A DNA stretch of 64,000 nt from Pseudomonas sp. BSw22131 (GCF_026810445.1 NZ_CP113949.1:4464001-4528000); one strand, 5' to 3'. Counted from the stretch's first letter, positions 34,767-45,927 are shown. Notes: generated by a model not told the origin, from the sequence alone. Made by a program: numbers and translations.

Positions 34767-37700
34767 ATGTCGAAATTTTTCATCGACCGTCCAATTTTCG
34801 CGTGGGTAATAGCCCTCGTGATCATGCTGGTCGGGGGTTTATCGATCCTCAAGCTGCCGATCAACCAATATCCAGCGATTGCGCCACCGGCCATCGCGAT
34901 TCAGGTGACCTACCCAGGCGCGTCAGCACAGACCGTGCAGGACACCGTGGTTCAGGTCATCGAGCAACAGCTCAACGGTATCGACAACCTGCGTTATGTC
35001 GCCTCGGAAAGTAACTCCGACGGCAGCATGACCATCACCGCTACCTTCAATCAGGGCACCAACCCCGACACCGCACAGGTTCAGGTACAGAACAAACTGA
35101 ACCTGGCAACCCCGCTCCTGCCGCAAGAAGTGCAGCAGCAGGGCATTCGTGTGACCAAGGCGGTGAAGAACTTCCTGATGGTGATCGGCCTGGTATCGGA
35201 AGACGGCAGCATGGCCAAGGAAGACTTGGCCAACTACATCGTTTCCAACATGCAGGACCCGATCTCTCGTACCTCCGGTGTGGGTGACTTCCAGGTGTTC
35301 GGTGCTCAGTACGCGATGCGTATCTGGCTCGACCCGGCCAAGCTGAACAACTTCCAGCTGACACCAGTGGACGTCAAAACCGCTATTGCGGCGCAGAACG
35401 TTCAGATTTCATCCGGTCAACTGGGCGGCTTGCCAGCAGTCAGCAATCAACAGCTCAACGCCACCATCATCGGCAAGACACGTCTGCAGACGGCCGAGCA
35501 GTTCGGCAACATCCTGCTGAAGGTCAACCGCGACGGTTCGCAAGTGCGGATCAAAGACGTGGGTACGGTCGGTCTGGGCGGCGAAAACTACAGCGTAGAC
35601 GCGCAGTACAACGGCAAGGCGGCTTCGGGTCTGGCGATCAAACTCGCGACCGGCGCCAACGCTTTGGACACCGCAAAAGCGATTCGCTCCACCGTCAGCC
35701 AGCTGGAACCGTTCTTCCCGCCCGGCATGAAAGTGGTTTACCCGTATGACACCACGCCAGTGGTCAGCGAATCGATTACCGGAGTTGTACATACTCTGGG
35801 TGAAGCGATCGTTCTGGTGTTCCTGGTGATGTACCTGTTCCTGCAAAACTTCCGCGCCACCATCATCACCACGATGACAGTGCCAGTGGTCTTGCTCGGG
35901 ACATTCGGCATCCTCGCCGCCGCCGGTTTCACCATCAACACCCTGACCATGTTCGGCATGATTCTGGCCATCGGCTTGCTGGTGGACGATGCGATCGTAG
36001 TGGTGGAAAACGTCGAGCGGGTGATGGAGGAGGAGAAGCTCTCCCCCCGAGATGCCACGATCAAGTCCATGGGCCAGATTCAAGGCGCCCTGGTCGGTAT
36101 CGCCATGGTGCTCTCTGCAGTATTGCTGCCAATGGCGTTCTTTGGCGGCTCCACGGGCGTGATCTACAAGCAGTTCTCGATCACCATCGTTTCGGCGATG
36201 GGCTTGTCGGTCTTGGTTGCCTTGATCTTCACCCCGGCCTTGTGCGCCACCATGCTCAAGCCGATCGACCCGGAAAAACACGGTCAGCCTAAACGCGGCT
36301 TCTTTGGCTGGTTCAACCGCACGTTCGACCGCAGTGTTCTGAGCTACGAGCGTGGTGTCGGCAACATGCTGCGCCACAAGATTCCGGCCTATCTGGTCTA
36401 CCTGCTGATCTTCGCCGGCATGATCTGGATGTTCATGCGCATCCCGGCTGCGTTCCTGCCAGAAGAAGACCAGGGCGTGATCTTTGCCCAGGTTCAGACG
36501 CCTCCAGGCTCGTCCGCAGAACGGACCCAAGCGGTCCTCGACGAGGCGCGCAGCTACTTGCTCGACAAAGAGTCGAGTGCAGTGCAATCGGTGTTCACGG
36601 TCAACGGCTTTAACTTCGCGGGCCGTGGTCAGAGTTCCGGTCTGGCGTTCATCCTGCTAAAACCGTGGGGCGACCGTAACGACGACAACAGTGTCTTCGC
36701 GCTGGCCAAACGCGCTCAGGCGCAGTTCTTCACCTTCCGCGATGCGTTGTCGTTCGCAGTGGTCCCGCCTTCAGTACTGGAGCTGGGTAACGCCACAGGT
36801 TTCGACTTATACCTGCAGGACCAGGGCGGTGTCGGTCACGCCAAGTTGATGGAAGCGCGTAACCAACTGTTGGGCATGGCGGCGCAGAGCAAGGTTCTGG
36901 CTGGCGTGCGTCCTAACGGTCTGAACGATGAGCCGCAGTATCAACTGGTGATCGACGACGAACGCGCCAGTGCGTTGGGCGTCAGCCTGAGCGACATCAA
37001 CACCACGTTGTCGGTGGCTTTCGGTGGCAACTACGTCAACGACTTCATCGACCGCGGTCGCGTGAAGAAGGTGTACGTACAGGGTCAACCCGATGCCCGC
37101 ATGAAGCCTGAAGACCTGAAAAAATGGTACGTGCGCAACAGCGCAGGTGACATGGTGCCGTTCGCCTCGTTCGCCTCCGGCGAGTGGGTCTACGGCTCAC
37201 CGAAACTGTCGCGTTACAACGGCGTTCCGGCCGAGGAAGTGCTGGGTACACCAGCGCCGGGCTACAGCTCGGGCCAGGCCATGGATGAAGTCGAAGCGCT
37301 GGTGAAGAAGCTGCCAGCCGGCATCGGTTATTCCTGGACAGGTCTGTCGTACGAGGAGCGCCTGTCGGGCTCCCAGGCGCCAGCGTTGTATGCCATTTCG
37401 ATCCTGATGGTCTTCCTCTGTCTGGCGGCGCTGTACGAGAGCTGGTCGATTCCGATTGCCGTGCTGCTCGTCATCCCGCTTGGCGTGATCGGCGCACTGA
37501 TGGCAACCAGCCTGCGAGGTCTGTCCAACGACGTGTTCTTCCAGGTCGGGCTCCTGGTGACGGTGGGTCTGGCGGCGAAAAACGCCATCCTCATCGTCGA
37601 GTTCGCCAAAGAACTGCACGAGCAGGGGAAAAGTCTGGTCGATGCCACGATTGAAGCGTGCCGCATGCGTCTTCGTCCGATCATCATGACGTCAATGGCG

Positions 37701-37901
37701 TTCATCCTCGGCGTTGTGCCTCTGGCGATCTCCAGCGGTGCAGGTTCGGGCAGCCAACACTCCATCGGTACTGGTGTAATCGGCGGTATGATTACGGCCG
37801 TGGTGCTGGCGATCTTCTGGGTACCGCTGTTCTTCGTATCGATCTCCGGATTGTTCAAGGGCAAACAGAAACACACTCCAAACGATGAGGCTGGCCAATG
37901 A
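34767..37901 (+). CDS. ttgB: RND efflux pump TtgB/MexB, HAE1 family
   Basis: A 1044-residue inner-membrane transporter beginning [20 protein letters not shown]. It has twelve transmembrane helices and two large periplasmic loops. The proton-relay pair Asp407-Asp408 is in [16 protein letters not shown] of helix 4. The [12 protein letters not shown] and [13 protein letters not shown] pore-domain segments are also present. It exports antibiotics, dyes and solvents by proton antiport as a trimer. Its stop overlaps the ttgC start. Confidence 0.96.
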   Translation: MSKFFIDRPIFAWVIALVIMLVGGLSILKLPINQYPAIAPPAIAIQVTYPGASAQTVQDTVVQVIEQQLNGIDNLRYVASESNSDGSMTITATFNQGTNPDTAQVQVQNKLNLATPLLPQEVQQQGIRVTKAVKNFLMVIGLVSEDGSMAKEDLANYIVSNMQDPISRTSGVGDFQVFGAQYAMRIWLDPAKLNNFQLTPVDVKTAIAAQNVQISSGQLGGLPAVSNQQLNATIIGKTRLQTAEQFGNILLKVNRDGSQVRIKDVGTVGLGGENYSVDAQYNGKAASGLAIKLATGANALDTAKAIRSTVSQLEPFFPPGMKVVYPYDTTPVVSESITGVVHTLGEAIVLVFLVMYLFLQNFRATIITTMTVPVVLLGTFGILAAAGFTINTLTMFGMILAIGLLVDDAIVVVENVERVMEEEKLSPRDATIKSMGQIQGALVGIAMVLSAVLLPMAFFGGSTGVIYKQFSITIVSAMGLSVLVALIFTPALCATMLKPIDPEKHGQPKRGFFGWFNRTFDRSVLSYERGVGNMLRHKIPAYLVYLLIFAGMIWMFMRIPAAFLPEEDQGVIFAQVQTPPGSSAERTQAVLDEARSYLLDKESSAVQSVFTVNGFNFAGRGQSSGLAFILLKPWGDRNDDNSVFALAKRAQAQFFTFRDALSFAVVPPSVLELGNATGFDLYLQDQGGVGHAKLMEARNQLLGMAAQSKVLAGVRPNGLNDEPQYQLVIDDERASALGVSLSDINTTLSVAFGGNYVNDFIDRGRVKKVYVQGQPDARMKPEDLKKWYVRNSAGDMVPFASFASGEWVYGSPKLSRYNGVPAEEVLGTPAPGYSSGQAMDEVEALVKKLPAGIGYSWTGLSYEERLSGSQAPALYAISILMVFLCLAALYESWSIPIAVLLVIPLGVIGALMATSLRGLSNDVFFQVGLLVTVGLAAKNAILIVEFAKELHEQGKSLVDATIEACRMRLRPIIMTSMAFILGVVPLAISSGAGSGSQHSIGTGVIGGMITAVVLAIFWVPLFFVSISGLFKGKQKHTPNDEAGQ

Positions 37902-39364
37902 GCAAGTCCCTGATCTCGCTGGCAGTTACCGCGTTCATTCTCGGCGGCTGCTCGTTGATCCCTGAATACAACCAGCCTGCGGCCCCGGTCGCCGCACAAT
38001 ATCCGCAAGGCCCGGCGTATTCGCCGGCCCAGGCGGCCAACGTGGCGGCGTCCGAACAAGGCTGGCGTCAGTTCTTCCATGACCCGGCGCTTCAGCAGCT
38101 GATTCAGACCTCGCTGGTCAATAACCGTGACCTGCGCGTTGCGGCGCTGAATATCGATGCCTACCGCGCGCAGTACCGCATTCAGCGTGCGGACCTGTTC
38201 CCTGCCGTTAACGCAGAAGGCAGCGGTACACGCCAGCGGGTACCGGGCGATCTGTCGCAGACAGGTCAGGCGGGGATCACCAGCCAGTACTCGGTCGGTC
38301 TGGGCATCAGTGCCTATGAGCTCGACCTGTTCGGCCGTATCCGCAGCCTCAGCGAACAAGCCTTGCAGCAATACTTCGCCACTGAGGAAGCGCGCCGCAG
38401 CACCCAGATCAGCCTTGTTGCCAACGTGGCAACGGCTTATCTGACCTGGCAGGCTGACAAAGAACTGCTCAAGCTGACCCAGGACACGCTGGGCGCGTTT
38501 GAAGAAAGCTATCGCCTGACTTCGCGCAGCAATGAAGTCGGTGTGGCATCGGCACTGGACCTGGCGCAGTCGCGGACTTCGGTCGAAAGCGCTCGCGTCA
38601 AGCTGTCGCAGTACCAGCGCTTTGTGGCTCAGGATCTGAACAACCTGACGCTGCTGCTGGGCACGACGCTGCCGGAGAATCTGCCGACAGGCCAGCCTTT
38701 GAGCAACGACCTGCTGACAGAGCTGCCACCGGGCTTGCCATCTGACTTGCTGCAACGTCGTCCGGACATCCTGCAAGCCGAATACAACCTCAAAGCGGCG
38801 AACGCGAACATTGGCGCAGCCCGTGCAGCGTTCTTCCCCAGCATCAGCCTGACGGCCAGTGCCGGTACCGCCAGCGGTGACTTGAGCGGCCTGTTCAAGG
38901 GCGGCTCTGGAACCTGGTTGTTCACGCCGAAGATCAATCTGCCGATCTTCAACGCCGGCAGCCTGCGTGCCAGCCTGGATTATTCGAAGATCCAGAAGGA
39001 CATCGGCGTCGCCAACTATGAGAAGGCGATTCAGACAGCGTTCCAGGAAGTCTCCGACGGCCTGGCTTCGCGCAAGACGTTCCGCGAGCAGTTGCAGGCG
39101 CAAAACGATTTCGTTCAGGCCAACCAGGACTACTACCGTCTGGCTGAACGTCGTTATCGCATCGGCATCGACAGTAACCTGACCTTCCTCGACGCCCAGC
39201 GCTCGTTGTTCAGCGCGCAGCAGTCGTTGATCAGTGATCGACTGTCGCAGCTGACCAGTGAGGTCAATTTGTACAAGGCGCTTGGCGGCGGCTGGTACGA
39301 ACGGACGCCAGCTGGCCAGAAGCAGCCGACCTCAGGCGACGTGCCGTCTACCCGGTTGTTCTGA
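37898..39364 (+). CDS. ttgC: Outer-membrane efflux channel TtgC/OprM
   Basis: A 488-residue lipoprotein with lipobox LGGC (Cys18) and the duplicated outer-membrane efflux protein domain (TolC fold). It includes [24 protein letters not shown] in the first repeat and [35 protein letters not shown] at the second. It forms the trimeric exit duct of the pump. The ATG overlaps the ttgB stop as ATGA. A strong terminator closes the operon. Confidence 0.95.
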   Translation: MSKSLISLAVTAFILGGCSLIPEYNQPAAPVAAQYPQGPAYSPAQAANVAASEQGWRQFFHDPALQQLIQTSLVNNRDLRVAALNIDAYRAQYRIQRADLFPAVNAEGSGTRQRVPGDLSQTGQAGITSQYSVGLGISAYELDLFGRIRSLSEQALQQYFATEEARRSTQISLVANVATAYLTWQADKELLKLTQDTLGAFEESYRLTSRSNEVGVASALDLAQSRTSVESARVKLSQYQRFVAQDLNNLTLLLGTTLPENLPTGQPLSNDLLTELPPGLPSDLLQRRPDILQAEYNLKAANANIGAARAAFFPSISLTASAGTASGDLSGLFKGGSGTWLFTPKINLPIFNAGSLRASLDYSKIQKDIGVANYEKAIQTAFQEVSDGLASRKTFREQLQAQNDFVQANQDYYRLAERRYRIGIDSNLTFLDAQRSLFSAQQSLISDRLSQLTSEVNLYKALGGGWYERTPAGQKQPTSGDVPSTRLF

Positions 39365-39379
39365 TGTAAATGCACCATG

Positions 39380-39408
39380 AAAAAACCCACCGATTGGTGG
39401 GTTTTTTT
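39380..39408 (+). terminator. Rho-independent terminator of ttgABC
   Basis: Stem AAAACCCACC-GATT-GGTGGGTTTT followed by a T run. The A run on the left lets it also act for the minus-strand pca operon. Confidence 0.9.
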
Positions 39409-39461
39409 TGGCCTGTGGGGGAGCTTGCTTGCGACAGGACATACCGGTCAGATCAGCGTGT

Positions 39462-40250
39462 TCAGCTGAGCAAAAACTCTGTCACACGCAACGTGAACAC
39501 TTGCCCCAGCTCTACGCTGGACATATGCGCTGCGTAGTAGTCGGACAGCTGCGATCCGTCGATATGGTTTTGCAGGTAATGACCATCGGCAACGGTCGTG
39601 ACCGCGTCATGGCTGCAGCAAATGATCAGAGTGTCCACCGCAATCGAGCTGACCTGCTTGAGATAGTCGGCATCGCGTAGCGCAGCACAGCAGGCGGCGT
39701 AGCCGAATGGCGACGTCGCGGCGAGCTGGTCGGTAGCCGCTTTGACCTGCTCCGGGTGGCTCGCCGTGAACTCCGGGGTAAACCAGCGCTGAGGCGCTGT
39801 CTGCGCCAGTGTCAGCATGCCCTGGGCACCTTCGTGTTCCAGAAGCGTAATGCGCTCGTTCCAGATGTCAGGCGTGCCGATCTTCGCTGCGGTGTTGCTC
39901 AGCACCAGCTTGTGCAGTCGGTCACTGGCGTGAATCCCTAACCACTGACCAGTCAGCCCGCCCATCGACAGGCCGCAGAAATGCGCTTTGTCGATCTGCA
40001 AGGCATCGAGCAACGCCAAAACGTCCTGCCCCAACTGCTCAATCGTATAAGGCCCTTGGCTTACCAGCGATTTGCCGTGCCCTCGCGTGTCGTAACGAAG
40101 CACTCGAAACGACTGACTGAACGCGTCCACCTGGGCGTCCCACATGTGAAGATCGGTGCCCAGTGCGTTGGACAGCACCAGCACCGGCGCGCCTTGCGGG
40201 CCGTCGATCTGATAGTGCAGCTCACCGTCATCAAGTTGTACGAATGGCAT
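39462..40250 (-). CDS. pcaD: 3-oxoadipate enol-lactonase
   Basis: A 262-residue alpha/beta hydrolase with nucleophile Ser95 in CGLSMGG, the RYDTRGHGKS loop, and the catalytic His in the AAHMSS segment near the end. It hydrolyses beta-ketoadipate enol-lactone to beta-ketoadipate. It is the last gene of the minus-strand pca operon. In other pseudomonads pcaD sits between pcaB and pcaC; here neither is present, and ttgC converges on it. The CoA-transferase and thiolase that use its product are encoded upstream. Confidence 0.88.
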   Translation of the reverse strand: MPFVQLDDGELHYQIDGPQGAPVLVLSNALGTDLHMWDAQVDAFSQSFRVLRYDTRGHGKSLVSQGPYTIEQLGQDVLALLDALQIDKAHFCGLSMGGLTGQWLGIHASDRLHKLVLSNTAAKIGTPDIWNERITLLEHEGAQGMLTLAQTAPQRWFTPEFTASHPEQVKAATDQLAATSPFGYAACCAALRDADYLKQVSSIAVDTLIICCSHDAVTTVADGHYLQNHIDGSQLSDYYAAHMSSVELGQVFTLRVTEFLLS

Positions 40251-40334
40251 GGAAGTCCCTCTTTATTCGAACGCTCAAAGTGATGTATTGAAGGTTGGAC
40301 AACGCGCACCCAGAAACAGGTGCGCACGCATCAA

Positions 40335-41624
40335 TCAATGATCTTCGTGCAGATAAGCCGGCTGTTTGGGCAATCGCAGGCTGAACAGGAACGCGACGGC
40401 CATCATCACTGTAACGTACCAATAGAAGGTGTTTTCAATGCCGGCGTTCTTGAAGCTCAGCGCTACGAATTCGGCCGAACCCCCGAAGATAGCGTTGGCG
40501 ATGGCATAGGCAAGGCCCACACCCAGCGCCCGAACTTGCACCGGGAACATCTCGGCTTTGACCAGACCGCTGATCGAGGTATAGAAGCTGACAATCGCCA
40601 GCGCCAAGGTAATCAGCACGAATGCCAGCACCGGACTGGTGGTGGTTTTCAGTGTCATCAACAGCGGCACGGTGCACAGCGTACCTAGGCCACCGAACCA
40701 CAGCATCGAATTGCGACGGCCGATCTTGTCTGCCAGCGCACCGAACGCCGGCTGCATGCACATGTACAGAAACAGCGCGCCCGTCATGATGTAGCTGGCG
40801 ACTTTCGGGTCCATGTGAACGGTGTTCACCAGGTACTTCTGCATGTACGTCGTGAAGGTGTAGAAAATCAGCGAGCCGCCAGCGGTGTAGCCCAGCACAG
40901 TGATGAACGCCGCTTTGTGGTGCTTGAACAGCGCCGCGATGCTGCCGGCGTCCTTGTCCTGACGTGCCTCTGCAGTGGTAGTTTCTTTCAAGGTGCGGCG
41001 CAGCAGCAGCGAAATCACCGCAGCGATGGCGCCGACCACAAAGGGAATCCGCCAGCCGTAAGCCCTGAGTTCATCGGCGCTCAAGAACTGCTGCAGGATG
41101 ACCACGGTCAGGACCGCCAGCAATTGACCGCCAATGAGCGTCACGTACTGAAACGAGGCGAAGAAACCACGCTGCCCGCGCAATGCCACTTCACTCATGT
41201 AGGTCGCCGTGGTGCCGTATTCGCCACCCACCGACAGGCCCTGAAACAAACGCGCCATCAACAGCAATGCCGGAGCCCAGGCGCCAATCTGCGCATAAGT
41301 GGGCAAGCACGCGATGACCAGCGAGCCAGCACACATCATCAGGACCGAAATCATCATGGAGTTCTTGCGGCCATGCTTGTCGGCCACGCGGCCAAACAAC
41401 CAGCCGCCAATGGGCCGCATCAGAAAGCCAGCCGCGAACACGCCAGCTGTGTTGAGCAATTGAACGGTGGGGTCATCGGACGGGAAGAACGCTGGCGCAA
41501 AATAGATGGCGCAGAAAGCATAAACGTAAAAGTCGAACCATTCGACGAGGTTCCCGGAAGAGGCGCCCACGATCGCAAAAATCCTCTTGCGTCGCTCTTC
41601 CCCGGTGTAGTGAGTCGTTGTCAT
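40335..41624 (-). CDS. pcaT: Dicarboxylate MFS transporter PcaT
   Basis: A 429-residue metabolite:H+ symporter with [36 protein letters not shown], and [22 protein letters not shown]. It is very close to KgtP/PcaT. The start [13 protein letters not shown] at 41624 is chosen over an ORF start 45 bases upstream. Within the pca operon it is expected to import beta-ketoadipate or other dicarboxylates. A relative under sigma-54 control is encoded at 20103. Confidence 0.9.
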   Translation of the reverse strand: MTTTHYTGEERRKRIFAIVGASSGNLVEWFDFYVYAFCAIYFAPAFFPSDDPTVQLLNTAGVFAAGFLMRPIGGWLFGRVADKHGRKNSMMISVLMMCAGSLVIACLPTYAQIGAWAPALLLMARLFQGLSVGGEYGTTATYMSEVALRGQRGFFASFQYVTLIGGQLLAVLTVVILQQFLSADELRAYGWRIPFVVGAIAAVISLLLRRTLKETTTAEARQDKDAGSIAALFKHHKAAFITVLGYTAGGSLIFYTFTTYMQKYLVNTVHMDPKVASYIMTGALFLYMCMQPAFGALADKIGRRNSMLWFGGLGTLCTVPLLMTLKTTTSPVLAFVLITLALAIVSFYTSISGLVKAEMFPVQVRALGVGLAYAIANAIFGGSAEFVALSFKNAGIENTFYWYVTVMMAVAFLFSLRLPKQPAYLHEDH

Positions 41625-41759
41625 TATTTTTCCCGGTTTTAAAAAAAGGGCTGCAACACGCAAGCCCAAAGCAGTCAGTCTAAGACATAACCTGTAACAC
41701 TAAGACTTAGCAGCAAGTGCCACGCATCACAAGGGCCACTGGCGCTTACCCGTGCAATC

Positions 41760-42971
41760 TCAATCCAGCCGTTGTCGTTCTATTGCCAACGCCAGCCCTT
41801 GTCCGACACCGACACACATCGTCGCCAAGGCTTTGCCGCCGCCGGTCTGCTCGAGTTGATGCAGCGCCGTCAGCACCAGACGCGCGCCGCTCATGCCCAG
41901 AGGATGGCCCAGCGAAATGGCCCCGCCGTTCGGGTTAACCCTCGATGAGTCGTCGGCAATCCCGAGTTCACGCAGCACCGCCAGCGCCTGGCTGGCGAAG
42001 GCTTCATTGAGTTCGATGACGTCGAAATCCGACAGCGACAGCCCCAGTCGCTCAGTCAATTTGCGCACCGCAGGTACCGGTCCGATGCCCATCACCCGAG
42101 GCGGCACACCTGCGCTCGCCATGCCGAGCACACGGGCACGTGGCGTGAGGCCGTGTTTTTTGACCGCGTCGGCGGACGCCAGAATCAACGCCACGGCACC
42201 ATCGTTGAGTCCCGCCGCATTGCCCGCAGTGACCGTACCGCCCGGTCCGTTGACAGGTTTGAGCTTGCCAAGCGCGTCCAGTCGGGTGTCGGGGCGCGGG
42301 TGCTCGTCGGTGTCGACGACCGTCTCGCCTTTTCTATGGGCGATGTGCACCGGCACGATTTCTTCGGCAAAGAAACCCGACGCCTGTGCCGCTGCAGTGC
42401 GCAGTTGACTGCGCAAGGCAAACGCATCCTGATCCTCGCGCGAAATGTCGAAGTCTGCGGCCACGTTGTCACCGGTCTGCGGCATGCTTTCGACGCCGTA
42501 CTGGTCTTTCATCTGTGAGTTGATGAAGCGCCACCCAAGCGTGGTGTCCTCAAGCTTCTGGCCTCGCCCGAAAGCGGATTCGGCCTTGCCCATCACAAAC
42601 GGTGCCCGCGACATCGACTCGACACCACCGGCAATCGCCAACTCCATTTCGCCGCAGGCAATCGCCCGAAACGCCGTACCCACCGCGTCCAGCCCGGAAG
42701 CGCACAGTCGATTGAGCGTGACGCCCGGCACCGACGCCGGCAAGCCGGCCAACAACAAGGCCATCCGAGCAACGTTGCGGTTGTCTTCGCCCGCCTGATT
42801 AGCGCAGCCGAGGAACACCTCATCGACCTGCGCCCAGTCCACAGAAGGATTGCGTGCCATCAATGCCTTGATGGGCAACGCGGCCAGATCGTCGGCACGC
42901 ACCGTCGCCAATGCACCGCCAAACCGACCAATCGGCGTGCGAATGGCGTCACAGATAAAGACTTCACGCAT
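41760..42971 (-). CDS. pcaF: 3-oxoadipyl-CoA thiolase
   Basis: A 403-residue thiolase starting [19 protein letters not shown]. The acyl-accepting Cys90 is in [10 protein letters not shown], the His motif [19 protein letters not shown] is present, and the second Cys is in [10 protein letters not shown]. The sequence is close to P. putida PcaF. It cleaves beta-ketoadipyl-CoA to succinyl-CoA and acetyl-CoA. The second of two adjacent ATGs is used; it overlaps the pcaJ stop by one base, showing coupled translation. Confidence 0.94.
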   Translation of the reverse strand: MREVFICDAIRTPIGRFGGALATVRADDLAALPIKALMARNPSVDWAQVDEVFLGCANQAGEDNRNVARMALLLAGLPASVPGVTLNRLCASGLDAVGTAFRAIACGEMELAIAGGVESMSRAPFVMGKAESAFGRGQKLEDTTLGWRFINSQMKDQYGVESMPQTGDNVAADFDISREDQDAFALRSQLRTAAAQASGFFAEEIVPVHIAHRKGETVVDTDEHPRPDTRLDALGKLKPVNGPGGTVTAGNAAGLNDGAVALILASADAVKKHGLTPRARVLGMASAGVPPRVMGIGPVPAVRKLTERLGLSLSDFDVIELNEAFASQALAVLRELGIADDSSRVNPNGGAISLGHPLGMSGARLVLTALHQLEQTGGGKALATMCVGVGQGLALAIERQRLD

Positions 42972-43750
42972 CATGCTTCTCCCGGTGCCTGACCATGAGC
43001 GGCGGCCGTTCTGGCCTCCAGATCACGCAGGGCCTTGAGTTCAGATGCAGTGGGTTGCGCAGACTGGAACACCTGCTCTGCGAAGCGCACTGTCCAGCCA
43101 GTGGCGGCAATTACCTGCTCACGCGTCACGCCCGGATGCAGGGCCGTGACGACAAATTCGTTGCTGCCCTCCTCCGGCTCCATGACGCATAAGTCGGTGA
43201 TGATGCCGACCGGGCCAGCACCCGGAAGACCGAGGCGCTTACGCGAATCGCCACCCTCGCCATGGCCAACGGACGTCATGAAATCCAGCTTCTCGACAAA
43301 GGCGCGAGGGGACTGCCTGAGGATAATCAGCACTTGTTTGGCGGACCCTGCGATTTCCGGCGCACCTCCCGCACCCGGCAGTCGCACCTTTGGGTGGTGA
43401 TAATCGCCGACGACCGTGGTGTTGATGTTGCCGAAACGGTCGACCTGCGCCGCGCCCAGAAACCCGACATCGACACGACCGCCCTGCAGCCAGTAACGGA
43501 AAATCTCACTGGTGGACACCACAGTATCAGCCGTTTCAGCCAGCTCGCCGTCGCCAATCGACAGCGGCAGGACATCCGGCCTGGCGCCTATGGGACCGGA
43601 TTCGTAGATCAGGACCACGTCAGGCGACGACGTCAACCGCGCCAGATTGGCTGCCTTGGAAGGCAGGCCGATGCCGACAAAGCACACCGAGCCATTTTTC
43701 AAACGGCGAGCGGCAGCCACGGTCATCATTTCGTTGGTGGTGTAAGTCAT
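42971..43750 (-). CDS. pcaJ: 3-oxoadipate CoA-transferase subunit B
   Basis: A 259-residue beta subunit starting [20 protein letters not shown]. The catalytic Glu is expected in [33 protein letters not shown] and a long C-terminal lobe follow. With PcaI it moves CoA from succinyl-CoA to beta-ketoadipate. Its ATG overlaps the pcaI stop by one base and its own stop overlaps the pcaF start. Confidence 0.93.
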   Translation of the reverse strand: MTYTTNEMMTVAAARRLKNGSVCFVGIGLPSKAANLARLTSSPDVVLIYESGPIGARPDVLPLSIGDGELAETADTVVSTSEIFRYWLQGGRVDVGFLGAAQVDRFGNINTTVVGDYHHPKVRLPGAGGAPEIAGSAKQVLIILRQSPRAFVEKLDFMTSVGHGEGGDSRKRLGLPGAGPVGIITDLCVMEPEEGSNEFVVTALHPGVTREQVIAATGWTVRFAEQVFQSAQPTASELKALRDLEARTAAAHGQAPGEA

Positions 43751-44607
43751 TACTTTGCCTCCGAAGCGGTGGCCAGCTTGCTCTGGAATTCGCTGAAATC
43801 GCGCGTGCCATGAATGTATTCGTCGATCCACGCTGTAAACGTCGCACGATCCCGGGCAATCGGATCCCACGCCTGATAAAAGCGGTTATCGCGTTCGTAG
43901 TACCCATGCGCGTAGGAAGGATGCGCGCCACCCGGTACGACGCAGACAGCGCTTAGAGCCCAGGTCGGCAACACACAGGCATTCATCGGTGCCTGCAAGT
44001 CGTCAACGACTTCTTCCACCGTGACAACGCAACGCTTGGCTGATAGCGCGGCTTCTTTCTGCACACCGAGAATCCCCCACAACAGCACGTTGCCTTTGCG
44101 ATCCGCTTTTTGTGCGTGAATGACCGTAACGTCCGGCCGCACAGCAGGCACAGCGGCGAGCACCTCGCCAGTAAACGGGCAGGTGACGGTTTTGATTAAC
44201 GGGTTGACCTTCGGCAAGTCGGACCCTGCGTAAGCCCGCAGTACCGCAAACGGTAGCCCCGAGGCGCCGGCCACGTAGGCGTTGGCCAGATCGGCATGAC
44301 TGTGCTCTTCGATTTCCAGGGGCTGAGGCCACTGTCTTTCAACAGCGTCACGCAGACGGTGCAATGAACCAACGCCCGGGTTACCGCCCCACGAAAAGAT
44401 CAGCTTTTTCGCACAGCCTGCACCAATCATCAGGTCGTAGATGAGGTCAGGTGTCATGCGTACCAGCGTTAGATTTTTCTTCTTCTGCCGAATGATTTCA
44501 TGACCGGCAGCCGTCGGAATCAGATGGGTGAAGCCTTCAAGCGCAACGGTGTCGCCATCGTTGATGAATTGCTTCACGGCGTCGCGCAGGGAAATGATGT
44601 CAGCCAT
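43750..44607 (-). CDS. pcaI: 3-oxoadipate CoA-transferase subunit A
   Basis: A 285-residue alpha subunit starting MADIISLRDAVKQFINDGDTVALEGFTHLIPTAAGHEIIR. GAGCAKKLIFSWGGNPGVGSLHRLRDAVE is typical of the enzyme. The first gene of the operon pcaI-J-F-T-D. PcaR-type palindromes lie 85-130 bases upstream. Confidence 0.92.
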   Translation of the reverse strand: MADIISLRDAVKQFINDGDTVALEGFTHLIPTAAGHEIIRQKKKNLTLVRMTPDLIYDLMIGAGCAKKLIFSWGGNPGVGSLHRLRDAVERQWPQPLEIEEHSHADLANAYVAGASGLPFAVLRAYAGSDLPKVNPLIKTVTCPFTGEVLAAVPAVRPDVTVIHAQKADRKGNVLLWGILGVQKEAALSAKRCVVTVEEVVDDLQAPMNACVLPTWALSAVCVVPGGAHPSYAHGYYERDNRFYQAWDPIARDRATFTAWIDEYIHGTRDFSEFQSKLATASEAK

Positions 44608-44691
44608 GAGATGCTCCAGTTCAAACGCTCAATGAACAACAGCGCAACAGTGAGCGCTGCAATTGTCTTGAGGTTATGCCTGGGCCAAGAG

Positions 44692-44735
44692 ACGAACAAT
44701 CCGATAATCGACTAAGTGTTCGATTACCGAACAAC
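44692..44735 (-). promoter_or_regulatory. Putative PcaR sites at the pcaI promoter
   Basis: Contains the near-perfect palindrome GTTCGATTACCGAAC (44718-44732) and a second half-conserved copy CCGATAATCGAC (44701-44712). Both match the GTTCGATAATCGCAC-type PcaR sequence of P. putida. Related motifs occur at 45771, upstream of pcaR. Confidence 0.65.
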
Positions 44736-44757
44736 ATAAGCTGAGCATCCGATCCCT

Positions 44758-44834
44758 GCAGGAGCGAACGTGTTCGCGAGACGATTTATCTGACACGCCG
44801 CATTGATCGTCTCGCCAACACGTTGGCTCCTACA
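44758..44834. repeat. REPIN: inverted pair of REP sequences
   Basis: GCAGGAGCGAACGTGTTCGC at the left and, reversed, GTAGGAGCCAACGTGTTGGC at the right, joined by a short spacer with GACGATTT/GATCGTC pairing. Typical of the mobile REP doublets of pseudomonads. It lies between pcaI and pcaR. Confidence 0.85.
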
Positions 44835-44845
44835 CAATCACTCAC

Positions 44846-45688
44846 TCACGTAAACAACTGCGTACTCAGGTCCCGGCTGGCGTCGAGCATGATGGGCAGG
44901 ATCTTCTGCTCCAACTCATTGCGCGTAACCCGGCCGGCGCTGGTGCTGACATTGAGCGCCGCCAGCACCTGGCCCGAAGCGTCATAGACCGGCACGGCGA
45001 CAGATCGCAGGCCCTGCTCCAACTCTTGATCGACAATGCACCAGCCTTGCTGACGCACTTGTTGCAAGCATTCGAACAAGGCATCGGCGGTACGCAAGGT
45101 GCGACTGGTCTTGGGTTGCAGATCGACGTGATCAAGGTATTCACGCAGCGATACATCATCGAGGGCCGCCAGCAAAATGCGTCCCATGGATGTGCAATAC
45201 GCCGGCAAACGACCGCCCACAGCAAGGTCTACGGAGATTAGCCGCTGCGTGGTCGCTGAGCGCGCGATGTAAAGAATATCGTCGCCTTCCAGCGTTGCCA
45301 TGTTGCAGGCCTCATGCAGCTGATTGCTCATGCGATCCAGATAAGGCTGCGATGACACTGCAAGCGGCGTCGACGACAGGTAAGCATGGCCAAGGGTGAG
45401 TACTTTAGGCAAAAGCGAATAGGTGCGGCCGTCGGTGGTGGCGTATCCCAGCTTGATCAGCGTGTGTAAACAGCGTCTGACCGCCGCGCGGGGTATCTCG
45501 GTTCGGTGGCTGATCTGCGCAATCGTCAGGTGCCGCTTACGCTCTTGAAACGCCTGAATCACCGCAAGCCCCCTGGCCAGTGACGTCATGAAATCCGGAT
45601 CACCCGTGAGTGCCTGAATCCGCTTCGCCGGGGAGGCGACGATAGGTGGCGCCAGTGAGGTGAACGCGTTGCGCAGTTGGTCGTTCAT
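44846..45688 (-). CDS. pcaR: IclR-family regulator PcaR
   Basis: A 280-residue protein with an N-terminal winged helix at about residues 35-95 (LTIAQISHRTEIPRAAVRRCLHTL). The IclR effector domain follows, with CNMATLEGDDILYIARS, PAYCTSMGRILLAAL and GWCIVDQELEQGLRSVAVPV, as in PcaR/PobR of pseudomonads. In P. putida PcaR responds to beta-ketoadipate and activates pca operons. It lies beside pcaI in the same direction, with its own upstream palindromes. Confidence 0.9.
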   Translation of the reverse strand: MNDQLRNAFTSLAPPIVASPAKRIQALTGDPDFMTSLARGLAVIQAFQERKRHLTIAQISHRTEIPRAAVRRCLHTLIKLGYATTDGRTYSLLPKVLTLGHAYLSSTPLAVSSQPYLDRMSNQLHEACNMATLEGDDILYIARSATTQRLISVDLAVGGRLPAYCTSMGRILLAALDDVSLREYLDHVDLQPKTSRTLRTADALFECLQQVRQQGWCIVDQELEQGLRSVAVPVYDASGQVLAALNVSTSAGRVTRNELEQKILPIMLDASRDLSTQLFT

Positions 45689-45770
45689 TATTGATACCGT
45701 TCGTCGTGGCTTGCTCAGCCTTGCAGACCGCCACTCTCGCCTCGTTTACAGATGCTGGCAAGAGCGATTT

Positions 45771-45804
45771 GGGCGATTATCGAACAACTGGGCGATAATC
45801 GTAT
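45771..45804. promoter_or_regulatory. Putative PcaR sites upstream of pcaR
   Basis: GCGATTATCGAAC and GCGATAATCG in tandem, about 85-115 bases upstream of the pcaR start, resembling the sites at the pcaI promoter. They also sit directly before a possible divergent promoter (TTGACC, then TATACC). Confidence 0.6.
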
Positions 45805-45835
45805 TTGACCCGCCGTCGCGTTGCTTATACCTTTC

Positions 45836-45927
45836 ACATGCCACCATGTGGCTTCTTGGAAATACTGGTCAGGTACCCACTGAGAAGTCCCAGGCACGGT
45901 CTTGCTATCCGCAAGGCCGTTTTTTTA
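45836..45927 (+). ncRNA. Candidate small RNA divergent from pcaR
   Basis: A strong rho-independent terminator on the plus strand (stem ACGGTCTTGC-TATCC-GCAAGGCCGT, then TTTTTTT) has no ORF upstream to serve. Promoter-like TTGACC and TATACC boxes lie about 30 and 10 bases before 45836, just after the PcaR-type palindromes. A transcript of about 90 nt would fit. I do not recognise a known sRNA family. The alternative is a leader or a leftover of a lost gene. Confidence 0.4.
45896..45927 (+). terminator. Rho-independent terminator
   Basis: Stem ACGG-CTTGC/GCAAG-CCGT with a five-base loop and a seven-base T run. It is oriented for plus-strand transcription with no gene upstream on that strand. 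Confidence 0.8.

Noticed and set aside
35409..39103. Long minus-strand ORFs over ttgB and ttgC (392 and 591 codons)
   Set aside because: Antisense shadows of strongly conserved efflux genes; low-complexity His/Arg/Gln composition and no recognisable domain.
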